Source: a bacterium (lineage in GTDB: Bacteria > SZUA-182 > DTGQ01). From it: DNA of 64,000 bases. The notes below the pieces were generated by a model. The model was not told the origin of the DNA, did no database searches, and was given only the letters and a program-made list of their open reading frames with translations. Made by a program: the position numbers and the translations under genes. Positions 26,351 to 35,351 of the stretch are shown here, one piece after another. Each line of letters begins with the position of its first letter. The stretch's first letter is position 1. Location of the stretch: assembly GCA_040755755.1 (NCBI GenBank), contig JBFLZW010000006.1:1-64000 (forward strand), in the 5' to 3' direction.

Positions 26351-27202
26351 ATGCAAAATAAATTCCCGGACTGGTTGCACAAAAAACCCATCAATGTAGA
26401 GCAGGTCCATACTGTCAAGTCACTGCTGCGGAAACTGAAAGTTCGCACGGTTTGTGAATTGGCCCGCTGCCCGAATACCGGCGAGTGTTTTTCAAAACCC
26501 ACGGCGACCTTTATCATCCTGGGAGACAGGTGTACCCGGGGCTGCAAATTCTGCAACATCCAGAGCCAGGCTCCTGGCCGTCCTGACTTTGAAGAGCCGC
26601 TCAACATAGCTGAAGCCACGCGGGTCCTGGAGCTCAAACATGTAGTCGTTACCTCGGTAACCCGGGATGATCTGGCTGATGGCGGTGCCTATCATTTTGC
26701 AGCCACCTTATATCAGATAAAGAAGCACAACAAGGATGTGACCACCGAGGTACTGATACCGGATTTCATGGGCTCACCCAAGGCCATCCGGACTGTTGTG
26801 GATATGAATCCGGATATCCTGAATCATAATGTGGAAACCGTTCCCCGGCTGTATGAGCAGATTCGTCACAAGGCAAATTATGAGCGTTCCCTGAAGGTGC
26901 TGCGCAGCGCCAAGCGGATGAATGGCAAGCTCAGGACAAAGTCCGGTCTGATGCTTGGTCTTGGCGAGAAGGAAGATGAGATTATCGAAGTCATGAAAGA
27001 TCTGAAAGCGGCGCAGTGCGATATTTTAACTATCGGACAATACCTTCAGCCGAGCAAGGACCACATTTGTGTTCAGGAGTACATTAAACCTGAAGATTTC
27101 GTAAGATATAAAGAGATTGCCCTGGGATTGGGTTTTTCGCACGTTGAGTCTGCACCCTTTGTACGCAGCTCGTATAATGCAGAAGTTGTCTGTCGCAGTT
27201 GA
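26351..27202 (+). CDS. lipA: Lipoyl synthase
   Basis: 283 residues, standard length. The auxiliary cluster ligands are Cys35, Cys40 and Cys46 in CELARCPNTGEC and the radical-SAM ligands are Cys61, Cys65 and Cys68 in CTRGCKFC. It inserts two sulfurs into protein-bound octanoyl groups to make lipoate for 2-oxoacid dehydrogenases and the glycine cleavage system. The conserved GLGEKEDEI and the terminal serine-containing RSSY (VRSSYNAE) are present. No lipB or lplA is adjacent. A hairpin terminator follows at 27218. Confidence 0.95.
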   Translation: MQNKFPDWLHKKPINVEQVHTVKSLLRKLKVRTVCELARCPNTGECFSKPTATFIILGDRCTRGCKFCNIQSQAPGRPDFEEPLNIAEATRVLELKHVVVTSVTRDDLADGGAYHFAATLYQIKKHNKDVTTEVLIPDFMGSPKAIRTVVDMNPDILNHNVETVPRLYEQIRHKANYERSLKVLRSAKRMNGKLRTKSGLMLGLGEKEDEIIEVMKDLKAAQCDILTIGQYLQPSKDHICVQEYIKPEDFVRYKEIALGLGFSHVESAPFVRSSYNAEVVCRS

Positions 27203-27217
27203 CCAAACGACTTTGTG

Positions 27218-27254
27218 AGGGCTCAAGCGGAGAGTATTCCGAAGCCCTTTTTTT
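27218..27254 (+). terminator. Rho-independent terminator after lipA
   Basis: AGGGCT (27218-27223) pairs with AGCCCT (27243-27248), with an inner CGG/CCG pair, and is followed by a run of seven T. Confidence 0.8.
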
Positions 27255-27284
27255 CATCGGAAAACGGAAAAGAGGCGTGATGGC

Positions 27285-28589
27285 ATGGATATCAAGGTGG
27301 GTCTTATCGGACTTGGTACGGTTGGCCGGGGAGTGGTCAATATCCTGATGCAGGATTCGCAGGTTCTAACCGCTCATCTGGGTTTTCCCGTGCAACTGGT
27401 TAAAATTGCTGACATAAACCCGAAGCGGGCTGAAGGACTGAATTTGCCTTCCGGAATGCTGACAACCAGTGCAGAGGAAATTCTTCATGATCCGCAGATT
27501 CAGATTGTCATTGAGTTGATTGGCGGCTATGAGCCGGCCAGGACCTTTCTCCTTCAGGCTTTTTCGCACGGCAAGCATGTTGTGACTGCGAACAAGGCAC
27601 TTTTGGCCAAACATGGAGAGGAGATATTTGAGGCTGCCGCGGCCAGGCAGGTGGATATTGGCTTCGAGGCCAGCGTTGGCGGAGGAATTCCGATCATCAG
27701 GGCTGTCAGGGAGGGCCTGGCGGCTAACCGCATCAAGTCGGTTTATGGCATTATCAACGGAACAGCCAATTATATTCTGACCGAGATGGAAAGACGGGGA
27801 AGCTCCTTTGAGAGCGTTCTCAGTGAGGCTCAGGCTCAGGGCTTTGCCGAGGCTGATCCCACCTTCGATATCAAGGGAATTGATACGGCCCATAAGCTGG
27901 CTATCCTTGCCTCTTTGTGCTTTGGTACCCGCCTCTCTCTCGATACGATATTTATCGAAGGGATTGACCGGATTACCCCCCTTGATTTGCAGTTTGCCAG
28001 GGAACTTGGTTACAAGATCAAGCTTTTGGCTCTGGCTAAAGATGTCAATGGTGAAATTGAGGCCAGGGTCCATCCAACCCTGCTTTCTCAGGATTACCTT
28101 TTGGCTACTGTGGATGGAGTGTTCAATGCCATCTCTGTGGTTGGCGAGCGGGTCGGGTCAACCATGTTCTACGGCATGGGTGCCGGCGAGCAGCCGACAG
28201 CGACCGCCGTGCTCAGCGATGTCATGGAAATTGCCCGAAACATCCGAAAAGGCATTACCCGGCGGATAACTCCAACCTCATTCTCCGAAGAGTATATCCA
28301 AGAGAAAAAAGTGAGAGATATCAATCAGATTGTCTCTGCTTACTACCTTCGATTCTCCGCCCTGGACAAACCAGGAGTCATGTCGAGGATTTCCGGAATA
28401 CTTGGTGAGCATAATATCAGCCTTGCTTCAGTCATTCAGAAGGAGCGGCGGGTTGGAGAGGCGGTTCCGATCGTCATGATGACTCATGAAGCCCTGGAGC
28501 AGAATATCCAGAATGCTCTCGGCGAGATTAACAGCCTCCCCTTTGTTACTGAAAAAGCGAACCTGATCCGGGTAGCGAAGCTTGATTAA
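27285..28589 (+). CDS. hom: Homoserine dehydrogenase with ACT domain
   Basis: 434 residues, the usual length for the monofunctional enzyme. NAD(P)-binding loop GLIGLGTVGRG at 6-16, catalytic-domain motifs TANKALLAKHG and GGGIPIIRA, FDIKGIDTAHKL, and a C-terminal ACT domain from about 355 (YYLRFSALDKPGVMSRISGI). It reduces aspartate semialdehyde to homoserine for threonine and methionine; the ACT domain normally mediates threonine feedback. Followed 17 nt later by nadA and then alaS on the same strand. Confidence 0.95.
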   Translation: MDIKVGLIGLGTVGRGVVNILMQDSQVLTAHLGFPVQLVKIADINPKRAEGLNLPSGMLTTSAEEILHDPQIQIVIELIGGYEPARTFLLQAFSHGKHVVTANKALLAKHGEEIFEAAAARQVDIGFEASVGGGIPIIRAVREGLAANRIKSVYGIINGTANYILTEMERRGSSFESVLSEAQAQGFAEADPTFDIKGIDTAHKLAILASLCFGTRLSLDTIFIEGIDRITPLDLQFARELGYKIKLLALAKDVNGEIEARVHPTLLSQDYLLATVDGVFNAISVVGERVGSTMFYGMGAGEQPTATAVLSDVMEIARNIRKGITRRITPTSFSEEYIQEKKVRDINQIVSAYYLRFSALDKPGVMSRISGILGEHNISLASVIQKERRVGEAVPIVMMTHEALEQNIQNALGEINSLPFVTEKANLIRVAKLD

Positions 28590-28606
28590 CGAGGCGAAAG
28601 AACAAA

Positions 28607-29569
28607 ATGGAACAAGTGGTTATGTCAGCAAAAGAACAAGTGGTTATGTCAGCAAAAATGGAAAACGAATACCTTACCGAGCAAATCACGAGATTGAGAC
28701 AGGAGAAAAAGGCTGTCATTCTGGCTCATAATTATCAGCGGCCGGAATTACTGGACATAGCCGATGTCCAGGGGGATTCCCTGGAGCTGAGCCGGGCAGC
28801 GGCCAAAACCGAAGCCAGGGTCATTGTCTTCTGTGGTGTGCGGTTTATGGCGGAAACAGCTTCGATCCTCTGTCCGGACAAGGTGGTTTTACTGCCGCAG
28901 GCCGATGCCGAATGCCCTCTGGCCAATCATATATCCGTGGACCAGGTGCGCGGCATGCGGGAAAAATACCCGCAGGCTATGGTAGTCTGCTATGTAAACT
29001 CGTCGGCTGAGGTCAAGGCAGCCAGCGATATCTGCTGCACCTCGGCCAATGCCGTCCGGGTGGTGAACTCGCTGAATGGCGCACGGCAGGTGGTGATGCT
29101 TCCGGATAGAAATCTGGCCCGCTATGTGGCCCGGCATACTGATAAACAGATTATTGCCTGGGAAGGGGGATGCCCTGCTCATTGCCAGTTGCAGGCCGAA
29201 GAGGTGCTGAGCATGAAAGTTGCCCATCCGGAAGCCAGGTTCATGGCCCATCCGGAATGTGATCACAAGGTCCTGGAACTGGCCGATTGCGTGACCAGCA
29301 CTTCGGGCATGCTCCGGTATGTGGATCAGTCCGGGGCTCCGGAATTCATTGTCGGTACTGAGGAAGGAATGGTCCATGTGCTGAAGGTGGCCTTTCCTGA
29401 TAAAGTGTTTTATCATTTTCCCCGGCCCATGATCTGCCGGGATATGAAAAAAATTACCCTGGCCTCGGTGTATGAGGCCCTTGTCAGAATGCAGCATGTG
29501 GTCAGCGTTTCTGATGACATTCGAAAACCCGCTCTGGAGTGTATATCCAGAATGATGAAGGTCGGGTGA
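28607..29569 (+). CDS. nadA: Quinolinate synthase
   Basis: 320 residues by the first ATG. Iron-sulfur ligands are Cys103 in ADAECPLAN, Cys189 in EGGCPAH and Cys277 in RPMICRDM. HNYQRPE and GDSLELSR are substrate-binding motifs. The enzyme condenses iminoaspartate with dihydroxyacetone phosphate in NAD synthesis. The N-terminus contains a perfect 24-bp tandem duplication that repeats EQVVMSAK, giving start options at 28607, 28622, 28646 and 28658; homologues usually begin close to the last. nadB and nadC are not adjacent. Confidence 0.92.
   Translation: MEQVVMSAKEQVVMSAKMENEYLTEQITRLRQEKKAVILAHNYQRPELLDIADVQGDSLELSRAAAKTEARVIVFCGVRFMAETASILCPDKVVLLPQADAECPLANHISVDQVRGMREKYPQAMVVCYVNSSAEVKAASDICCTSANAVRVVNSLNGARQVVMLPDRNLARYVARHTDKQIIAWEGGCPAHCQLQAEEVLSMKVAHPEARFMAHPECDHKVLELADCVTSTSGMLRYVDQSGAPEFIVGTEEGMVHVLKVAFPDKVFYHFPRPMICRDMKKITLASVYEALVRMQHVVSVSDDIRKPALECISRMMKVG
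28611..28657 (+). repeat. 24-bp tandem duplication at the nadA start
   Basis: Two head-to-tail copies of a 24-nt unit beginning AACAAGTGGTTATGTCAGCA, each containing an in-frame ATG. The reading frame is preserved. Confidence 0.9.
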
Positions 29570-29585
29570 CGGGAATAAGAATACT

Positions 29586-32252
29586 ATGGAATCAAAAGAG
29601 ATAAGATCAGCTTTTTTACGGTTTTTTGAGGAAAAGGGTCATACGGTCCTGCCCGGCTCTTCGCTGGTGCCGCATGGGGATCCCACCCTGCTGTTTACCA
29701 ATGCCGGAATGGTCCAGTTTAAGGATATTTTCACCGGCAAGGCAGCGCGGGCCTTTCCCAGAGCAGCCACCTGCCAGAAATGCGTGCGGGCCGGAGGAAA
29801 GCACAACGATCTTGAGAACGTCGGCTATACGGCCCGGCATCATACCTTTTTCGAGATGCTGGGTAATTTCTCCTTCGGCGATTACTTCAAGCAGCAGGCT
29901 ATCGAACTGGCGTGGGAGTTTCTGGTCAGCCGGTTGAACCTGCCCAGGGAAAAACTCTGGGTTACCATCTTCCGCGAGGATGATGAAGCCTTTCGGATCT
30001 GGACTGAAACAATCGGCCAGCCGCAAGAGCGAATCGTCCGTCTGGGAGAAAAAGATAATTTCTGGGCTATGGGAGATACCGGCCCCTGCGGTCCCTGCTC
30101 GGAAATCCTGATCGATCAGGGCCCTGAATTCAGTTGCGGCCAGCCCAATTGTGCACCGGGCTGTGACTGTGACCGCTACCTGGAATTGTGGAACTTGGTC
30201 TTTATGCAGTATGAGCGCTCGAAAGAAGGGGTATTATCTCCTCTGCCAAAGCCGAGCATCGATACCGGCATGGGTCTTGAGCGCGTTTCGGCTGTCTTGC
30301 AAAGGAGCCGGTCAAACTATGAGACCGACCTTTTCTGGCCGGTTATCCGGTTCATCGGGGAGCTTTCAGGCCGCGAATATCTGACCGGCTGTTTCGGGGC
30401 CAAGGATAATGTCTCGATCCGGGTAATTGCCGACCATGCCCGCTCCTGCACCTTTTTGATTGCCGACGGGGTCCTCCCCTCGAATGAAGGCCGGGGGTAT
30501 GTCCTGCGGCGGATCATCCGGCGGGCCGCCCGGCATGGCAAGATGCTGGGCATCGAGCGGCCCTTCCTGTTTCAGACCATCGAGCGGGTGGTATCGACCA
30601 TGAAAGATGCGTATCCTGAAATCGAGGACCGGCAGGGGCTGATCGCCTCCGTGGTCAGGCAGGAGGAGGAGCGTTTTTCGCATACCCTGGAGCGGGGTAT
30701 GGCTGTACTCGATGAAATCATAGCCAGAGCACGTCAGCAGGCGGATTCCGGCCAGGCGGAAAAGGCGCGGATCGTGCCGGGTGAGGATATCTTCAGGCTG
30801 TATGATACCTTCGGCTTTCCGGTGGACCTGGCCCAGGATATCCTGAAGGAAAACAGCCTGGAATTCGATCAGGCAGGATTTGAGGCTGCTATGGATCAGC
30901 AGCGGCAGATGGCCCGGCAGGCCTGGGTGCAGGGGGCTGAGAGCAGGGAGCTTTCTCCCGCCCTGGTGCAACTGGGCCGCGAGCTTCCTCCAACCTGGTT
31001 TCTCGGATACACCGATGAGGAATGCCAGGCCAGGGTTCTGGCCATTCTCCGCAATGGTGAGCGGGTCAGCAGGGCGGAGCAGGGGGATGAGGTGGACATT
31101 ATTCTCGATAAAACCACCTTCTACGGAGAAAAGGGCGGACAGGTCGGAGATCAGGGCATCCTGGAAAAAGAGGGGATGCGGGCTGAAGTATTCGACACCC
31201 GGTGGCCGACTCCGTCGCTTGTCATCCACCGGAGCCGGATCAAAAAGGGGCACCTCCAGGAGGGTGACGAGGTTCAGACCAGGATCGACCGGGAGCGGCG
31301 AAAAAGCATTGCCCGCAATCACACGGCCACCCACCTTTTGCAGGCCGCCCTGCGGCAGGTTCTGGGCGACCATGTCAAACAGTCCGGCTCCCTGGTGGAA
31401 CCCGATCGCCTGCGGTTTGACTTTACCCATTTTACCGCTGTCCTTCCGGAGGAACTGGAGAGGGTCGAATCCCTGATCAATGAAAAGGTAGTCGAGAACC
31501 TGGCTGTAAACACTACGGTCATGAACCGGGAGGAAGCGGTCAGGGTGGCCACTGCCTTATTCGGCGAGAAATATGAACAGGAAGTGCGGGTGGTCCGGAC
31601 AGCGGATTTCAGCTCCGAAGTGTGCGGAGGAACCCATACCGGGAGTACGGGGGAAATCGGCCTCTTCAAGATCACCAACGAGTCGAGCATTGCCGCTGGA
31701 GTGCGAAGGATCGAGGCCATAACCGGCTTTGGCGCATACCAGTACGTTCGCCAGATCGAGCAGGAAGTCAGGAGCACGGCCAGACTCCTCAAATCGGATC
31801 TGGCCATCAGCCGCAAGGTCGAACAACTGGTGGCCGTAAGCCGCCAGCAGGAGAAGGAAATCCAGCGGCTGAAGGAAAAACTGTCAGCCAGCATCACCGC
31901 CGCTATCCTGGAATACCGCCGCCAGGTGGACGATATTACGGTCCTGGCCCATCACATCAGGGAGCTTGAGCTGGATGCAGCGGGATTGCGCGATATGGCC
32001 GATCTTCTCAAAGACCGCCTCCGCTCCGGAATTATTGTCCTTGGCAGCACGCAGGACGGCAAGGTGAACCTGGTGGCCGTGGTGACCAATGACCTGAGCA
32101 ACCGGTTCCATGCGGGAAATATTATCAAAAAAATTTCAGCTATCGTCGGAGGCAGTGGGGGAGGCCGTCCCACCATGGCTCAGGCCGGAGGCAACAGACC
32201 GGAGAAATTGGATGAGGCCTTGTTGCAGGTAGCTGAAATTGTTAAAGAATAG
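29586..32252 (+). CDS. alaS: Alanyl-tRNA synthetase
   Basis: 888 residues, full length. Class II core with GDPTLLFTNAGMVQFKD, GYTARHHTFFEMLGNFSFGDYFK (longer than a motif, about residues 82-104) and GMGLERV. The editing domain shows HTATHLL and VCGGTHT, and a C-terminal oligomerisation/DHHA1 domain ends in GGSGGGRP. It starts 16 nt after nadA, so hom-nadA-alaS may form one transcript. Its TAG stop runs directly into a GGAGTCA array. Confidence 0.97.
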   Translation: MESKEIRSAFLRFFEEKGHTVLPGSSLVPHGDPTLLFTNAGMVQFKDIFTGKAARAFPRAATCQKCVRAGGKHNDLENVGYTARHHTFFEMLGNFSFGDYFKQQAIELAWEFLVSRLNLPREKLWVTIFREDDEAFRIWTETIGQPQERIVRLGEKDNFWAMGDTGPCGPCSEILIDQGPEFSCGQPNCAPGCDCDRYLELWNLVFMQYERSKEGVLSPLPKPSIDTGMGLERVSAVLQRSRSNYETDLFWPVIRFIGELSGREYLTGCFGAKDNVSIRVIADHARSCTFLIADGVLPSNEGRGYVLRRIIRRAARHGKMLGIERPFLFQTIERVVSTMKDAYPEIEDRQGLIASVVRQEEERFSHTLERGMAVLDEIIARARQQADSGQAEKARIVPGEDIFRLYDTFGFPVDLAQDILKENSLEFDQAGFEAAMDQQRQMARQAWVQGAESRELSPALVQLGRELPPTWFLGYTDEECQARVLAILRNGERVSRAEQGDEVDIILDKTTFYGEKGGQVGDQGILEKEGMRAEVFDTRWPTPSLVIHRSRIKKGHLQEGDEVQTRIDRERRKSIARNHTATHLLQAALRQVLGDHVKQSGSLVEPDRLRFDFTHFTAVLPEELERVESLINEKVVENLAVNTTVMNREEAVRVATALFGEKYEQEVRVVRTADFSSEVCGGTHTGSTGEIGLFKITNESSIAAGVRRIEAITGFGAYQYVRQIEQEVRSTARLLKSDLAISRKVEQLVAVSRQQEKEIQRLKEKLSASITAAILEYRRQVDDITVLAHHIRELELDAAGLRDMADLLKDRLRSGIIVLGSTQDGKVNLVAVVTNDLSNRFHAGNIIKKISAIVGGSGGGRPTMAQAGGNRPEKLDEALLQVAEIVKE

Positions 32253-32278
32253 GAGTCAGGAGTCAGGAGTCAGGAGAG
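32252..32278. repeat. GGAGTCA heptamer array (3-4 copies)
   Basis: Tandem GGAGTCA units beginning within the alaS stop codon. They are followed by a small hairpin (GGCGGCC at 32285-32291 with GGCCGCC) of the GGGGCGGCC type. Confidence 0.85.
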
Positions 32279-32339
32279 AATAGGGGCGGCCCCCTGTGGC
32301 CGCCTTTGGGAGTCAAACGCTATCTTGAGGGGGAAGATG

Positions 32340-32747
32340 ATGAGCGAAGAGAGTAAGTTCAGTGAGTTTTTCCAGAAGTTATTCGCGGCGGGATATGGAT
32401 TTATCACCTTTTCTGAAGAGAAGGCCAGGAACTTTATCGATGAAATGATCCGCAGGGGTGAGATCAGCCAGAAAGAGGGCGAAGGGCTGATGAAGAATAT
32501 CATGGAAAAAATCCATACCGGCAGCCGGGAGACCGAGCAGAAGGTCAGGGAAATGATCCGCAAGTATTCGAAAACCGCTCCTGCTCAGAAGGCTCCCGAA
32601 GGGGAGGAACTGAGTGCGGCAGCTAAAGCTCAGATCGATGAGCTGCGAATCAGAATTGCCGAACTGGAAAAGAAACTGGCTGAAATGGATACGAGAAAAG
32701 GCGCTCAGGAAACAGGCCAGACAGAGGAGCCAACAGGGCAATCCTGA
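32340..32747 (+). CDS. Small acidic coiled-coil protein (phasin/PhaF-like)
   Basis: 135 residues from the ATG at 32340 (GAGGGGG upstream; the ATG at 32337 is equally possible). The sequence EKARNFIDEMIRRGEISQKEGEGL and the C-terminal coiled coil (LRIRIAELEKKLAEM) match small proteins annotated as phasin-family or PhaF/PhaI-like. It is cytoplasmic, helical, with no catalytic motif. The UbiB-type kinase gene begins 14 nt later, a pairing seen in several bacteria, so it may be a partner of that kinase or a lipid-granule surface protein (inference). Confidence 0.7.
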   Translation: MSEESKFSEFFQKLFAAGYGFITFSEEKARNFIDEMIRRGEISQKEGEGLMKNIMEKIHTGSRETEQKVREMIRKYSKTAPAQKAPEGEELSAAAKAQIDELRIRIAELEKKLAEMDTRKGAQETGQTEEPTGQS

Positions 32748-32761
32748 TTGCTAGTGCAGGT

Positions 32762-34453
32762 ATGCCCCTTTCCGGTCTGAATCAGACATATAAAAATATC
32801 CGCCGGTTCCAGACCATTCTGAATGTCCTTTTCAAGAATGGTTTTGGACATCTGATCGAGCGGCTCAATCTCCAGCACCTCATCACCGCAGGTCAGCGGG
32901 TAATCGGACTCAAGAGATATCCGCCACTCGAAGCGGACAGGATATCCATGCCTATCCGTGCCCGGATGGTGTTTGAAGAGCTTGGGCCTACCTTTATCAA
33001 GCTTGGTCAACTGCTGAGCCTGAGGACCGATCTTATTCCCGAAGAATTCGCCGCTGAATTCCGGAAGCTTCAGGACAGGGTGCCTCCGGTCCCTTTCAGT
33101 GAAATTAAAGAGCAGATCGAGTCGGAGCTGAAAGTTCCGCTGGAGTCGGTCTTCTCGTATGTTGAACCGATCCCCTATGGGTCCGCTTCCATTGCCCAGG
33201 TTCATGAAGCTATCCTGCCTGACGGACGGCAGGTCATGCTCAAGGTGCAGCGGCCCAAGATCACCGAAATAATCGAGACCGACATCAGCATTCTCTTCCA
33301 CCTTGCCTATCTGCTTGACCGGTATGTTCCGGAAAGCAAAGTCTATTCCCCATCGGACATTGTCGATGAATTTTCCCGGTCCATCAAGCGTGAGCTTGAC
33401 TTTACCATCGAGGCCGGTAATACTCAGCGCTTTGCCAATAACTTCGCCAAAGACCGGCATGTAGTGATTCCCAAGGTCTACTGGGAGCTGACTACCAAAA
33501 AAGTTCTGGTTCTGCAGCGGCTCAGTGGCGTACGCATCGACCAGATTGAGACCCTGAAGGCGCGGGGATGGAGCACCTCGAAGATCGCAGTTTTAGGCTC
33601 AAAGATTTTTTTGAAGCAGATTCTGGAATACGGTTTTTTTCATGGCGATCCGCATCCCGGAAATCTCCTGGTAGTGGACGAGGATGTTCTGGCGTTGATC
33701 GATTTTGGAATCGTCGGACGGATGGACAGGGAGCTTAAGGAGAGCTGCTCGATTATCTTTTTCTCCCTGCTGAACAAAGATTATGAAAGACTGGTTCAGG
33801 AGTATATTAAAGTAGGATTTACCTCACCCGATACCAATATCAGGCATTTCCGGCAGGACTTGACCGAACTGCTCGATACCTATCTCGACCGGCCCATGAA
33901 GCTTCTCAATATCGGGGAAATTATCACGCATACCATTGAAATCTCTCTGCGGCATCACATCAAAACCCCGAAGGATATTATCCTCCTGGGCAAAACCCTC
34001 CTGTTTATCGAAAGCATCGGAACCGAGCTTGATCCAAATATCAGCCTGCTGGCCATATCCCGGCCATACGCCCGGAGGCTGATAAGCAGAAGGTTCCACC
34101 CCCGGAGGCTGTTCAACGAGGTCAGAACCAGCCTGCTCGATATCTCCGACCTTATCAGGCCACTCCCCCGGCAACTGCGCACCCTGATCCAAAAACTCAT
34201 CGACGGCAAGCTGGAGATCGAATTCGTGCACCTTGGCCTGGAAAACCTGATCCATGAGATCGACCGCTCCAGCAACCGGATATCCTTCGGGCTGATCATC
34301 TCTTCATTGATCATCGGCTCTTCCATTGTCATGCACACCCAGATCGGCCCGGCAATCCTGGGGTTGCCAGCCATCGGCATTGCAGGCTACCTGTCCGCCG
34401 CAGTCATGGGGATATGGCTGGTGATTTCGATCCTGCGGTCAGGGAAGCTGTAA
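32762..34453 (+). CDS. ABC1/UbiB (AarF) family atypical kinase
   Basis: 563 residues. Conserved KxGQ motif (FIKLGQLLSLRTDLIP), the Ala-rich P-loop PYGSASIAQVH, catalytic-like HGDPHPGNLLV and the metal-binding DFGIVGRM. Two C-terminal membrane segments (about 515-560). UbiB/COQ8 family members bind ATP and support ubiquinone or other isoprenoid-lipid metabolism. No ubi or men gene is adjacent, so the lipid involved is not known. Organisms of this type usually make menaquinone. Confidence 0.9.
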   Translation: MPLSGLNQTYKNIRRFQTILNVLFKNGFGHLIERLNLQHLITAGQRVIGLKRYPPLEADRISMPIRARMVFEELGPTFIKLGQLLSLRTDLIPEEFAAEFRKLQDRVPPVPFSEIKEQIESELKVPLESVFSYVEPIPYGSASIAQVHEAILPDGRQVMLKVQRPKITEIIETDISILFHLAYLLDRYVPESKVYSPSDIVDEFSRSIKRELDFTIEAGNTQRFANNFAKDRHVVIPKVYWELTTKKVLVLQRLSGVRIDQIETLKARGWSTSKIAVLGSKIFLKQILEYGFFHGDPHPGNLLVVDEDVLALIDFGIVGRMDRELKESCSIIFFSLLNKDYERLVQEYIKVGFTSPDTNIRHFRQDLTELLDTYLDRPMKLLNIGEIITHTIEISLRHHIKTPKDIILLGKTLLFIESIGTELDPNISLLAISRPYARRLISRRFHPRRLFNEVRTSLLDISDLIRPLPRQLRTLIQKLIDGKLEIEFVHLGLENLIHEIDRSSNRISFGLIISSLIIGSSIVMHTQIGPAILGLPAIGIAGYLSAAVMGIWLVISILRSGKL

Positions 34454-34556
34454 GGGGGCTGTCTTCTCACCTTCTTGCAATTATTCCCGGAATGCGTTAT
34501 CTTTCAGGATAGAGACTGGAGGGGACGAAGGGCAGGATGGATGGAGAGCGAACCGT

Positions 34557-35351
34557 ATGGAGAGTAGAAGATATGGAAAAAGTGATGAGAGTAATGAGCT
34601 TATTCCGGGAGGAGTTCCTCCCGAAGGAGAAGAGGTTGTATGTGCCGAGTATGACAGTGGATGGAAGGAGGCCATAGAGCAGTATTTTACGGAGTTTTTG
34701 TCCTTTTTCTTCCCGGCTGCTTATGCTGAGGTGGACCTTCGAGGATGCAAACAATCTTGCTCATCGCTATGAGGTGAACCGATGGGGATTCAGACTGCTG
34801 TTTGACTTTCCCCTGGTGAAACTGGTGGATTACCGGGCACGGATCGAAGAGCTTGAGGCCAGCACTAATCCCTTCGGGATCATTGTCCTGGCTCATCTTC
34901 GCAGCCTTGAGACCAGAAAGGATATGATGAGCAGGCTCTCCTTTGAACTGAGTCTGGTCAAGGTGCTCTATGAAAAAGGATACAGCAGGCAGGATATCCT
35001 GAATTTATATCGATTCATCGACTGGCCGATGGTGTTACCGGAAGGGCTTTCCCTTCGGTTTCACGAGCAGATCGAAGCTTATGAGGAGGAAAAGAAGATG
35101 GCCTATGTGACTACCGCCGAAAGAATAGGCAGACAACGGGGAATACAGGAAGGGGTGCAGCAGGGATTGAGGCAGGGGCTGCTTTTGAGGCTGTTGCCCC
35201 GGGGCTGGAGTTAAAGTTTGGGGAGGATGGTTTGCGGCTCTCCGGGCGGATCAACCAGATAGATTCAATCGAGCAGTTGGAGAAGATTAAAGAAGCGATC
35301 AGAACAGCAGCAAACATTCAGGAAATCGAAACCCTGATTGGGCAAGGCTAG
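34557..35351 (+). pseudogene. Eroded Rpn/YhgA-type (PD-(D/E)XK) transposase-like nuclease, core deleted
   Basis: The first piece (34557 to about 34735, frame 3) reads YDSGWKEAIEQYFTEFLSFF, the standard N-terminus of the large Rpn-like family. The second (about 34738-35214, frame 1) reads GFRLLFDFPLVKLVDYR and then RFIDWPMVLPEGL, EEEKKMAYVTTAERIG and GVQQGLRQGL, the usual C-terminal half. The third (35185-35351, frame 3) gives the C-terminal module ending EIETLIGQG. Roughly 80-100 residues between the first two pieces, which hold the PD-(D/E)XK catalytic residues, are missing, and two frameshifts are present. It is almost certainly dead. Rpn proteins are linked to recombination and DNA degradation. 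Confidence 0.8.
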
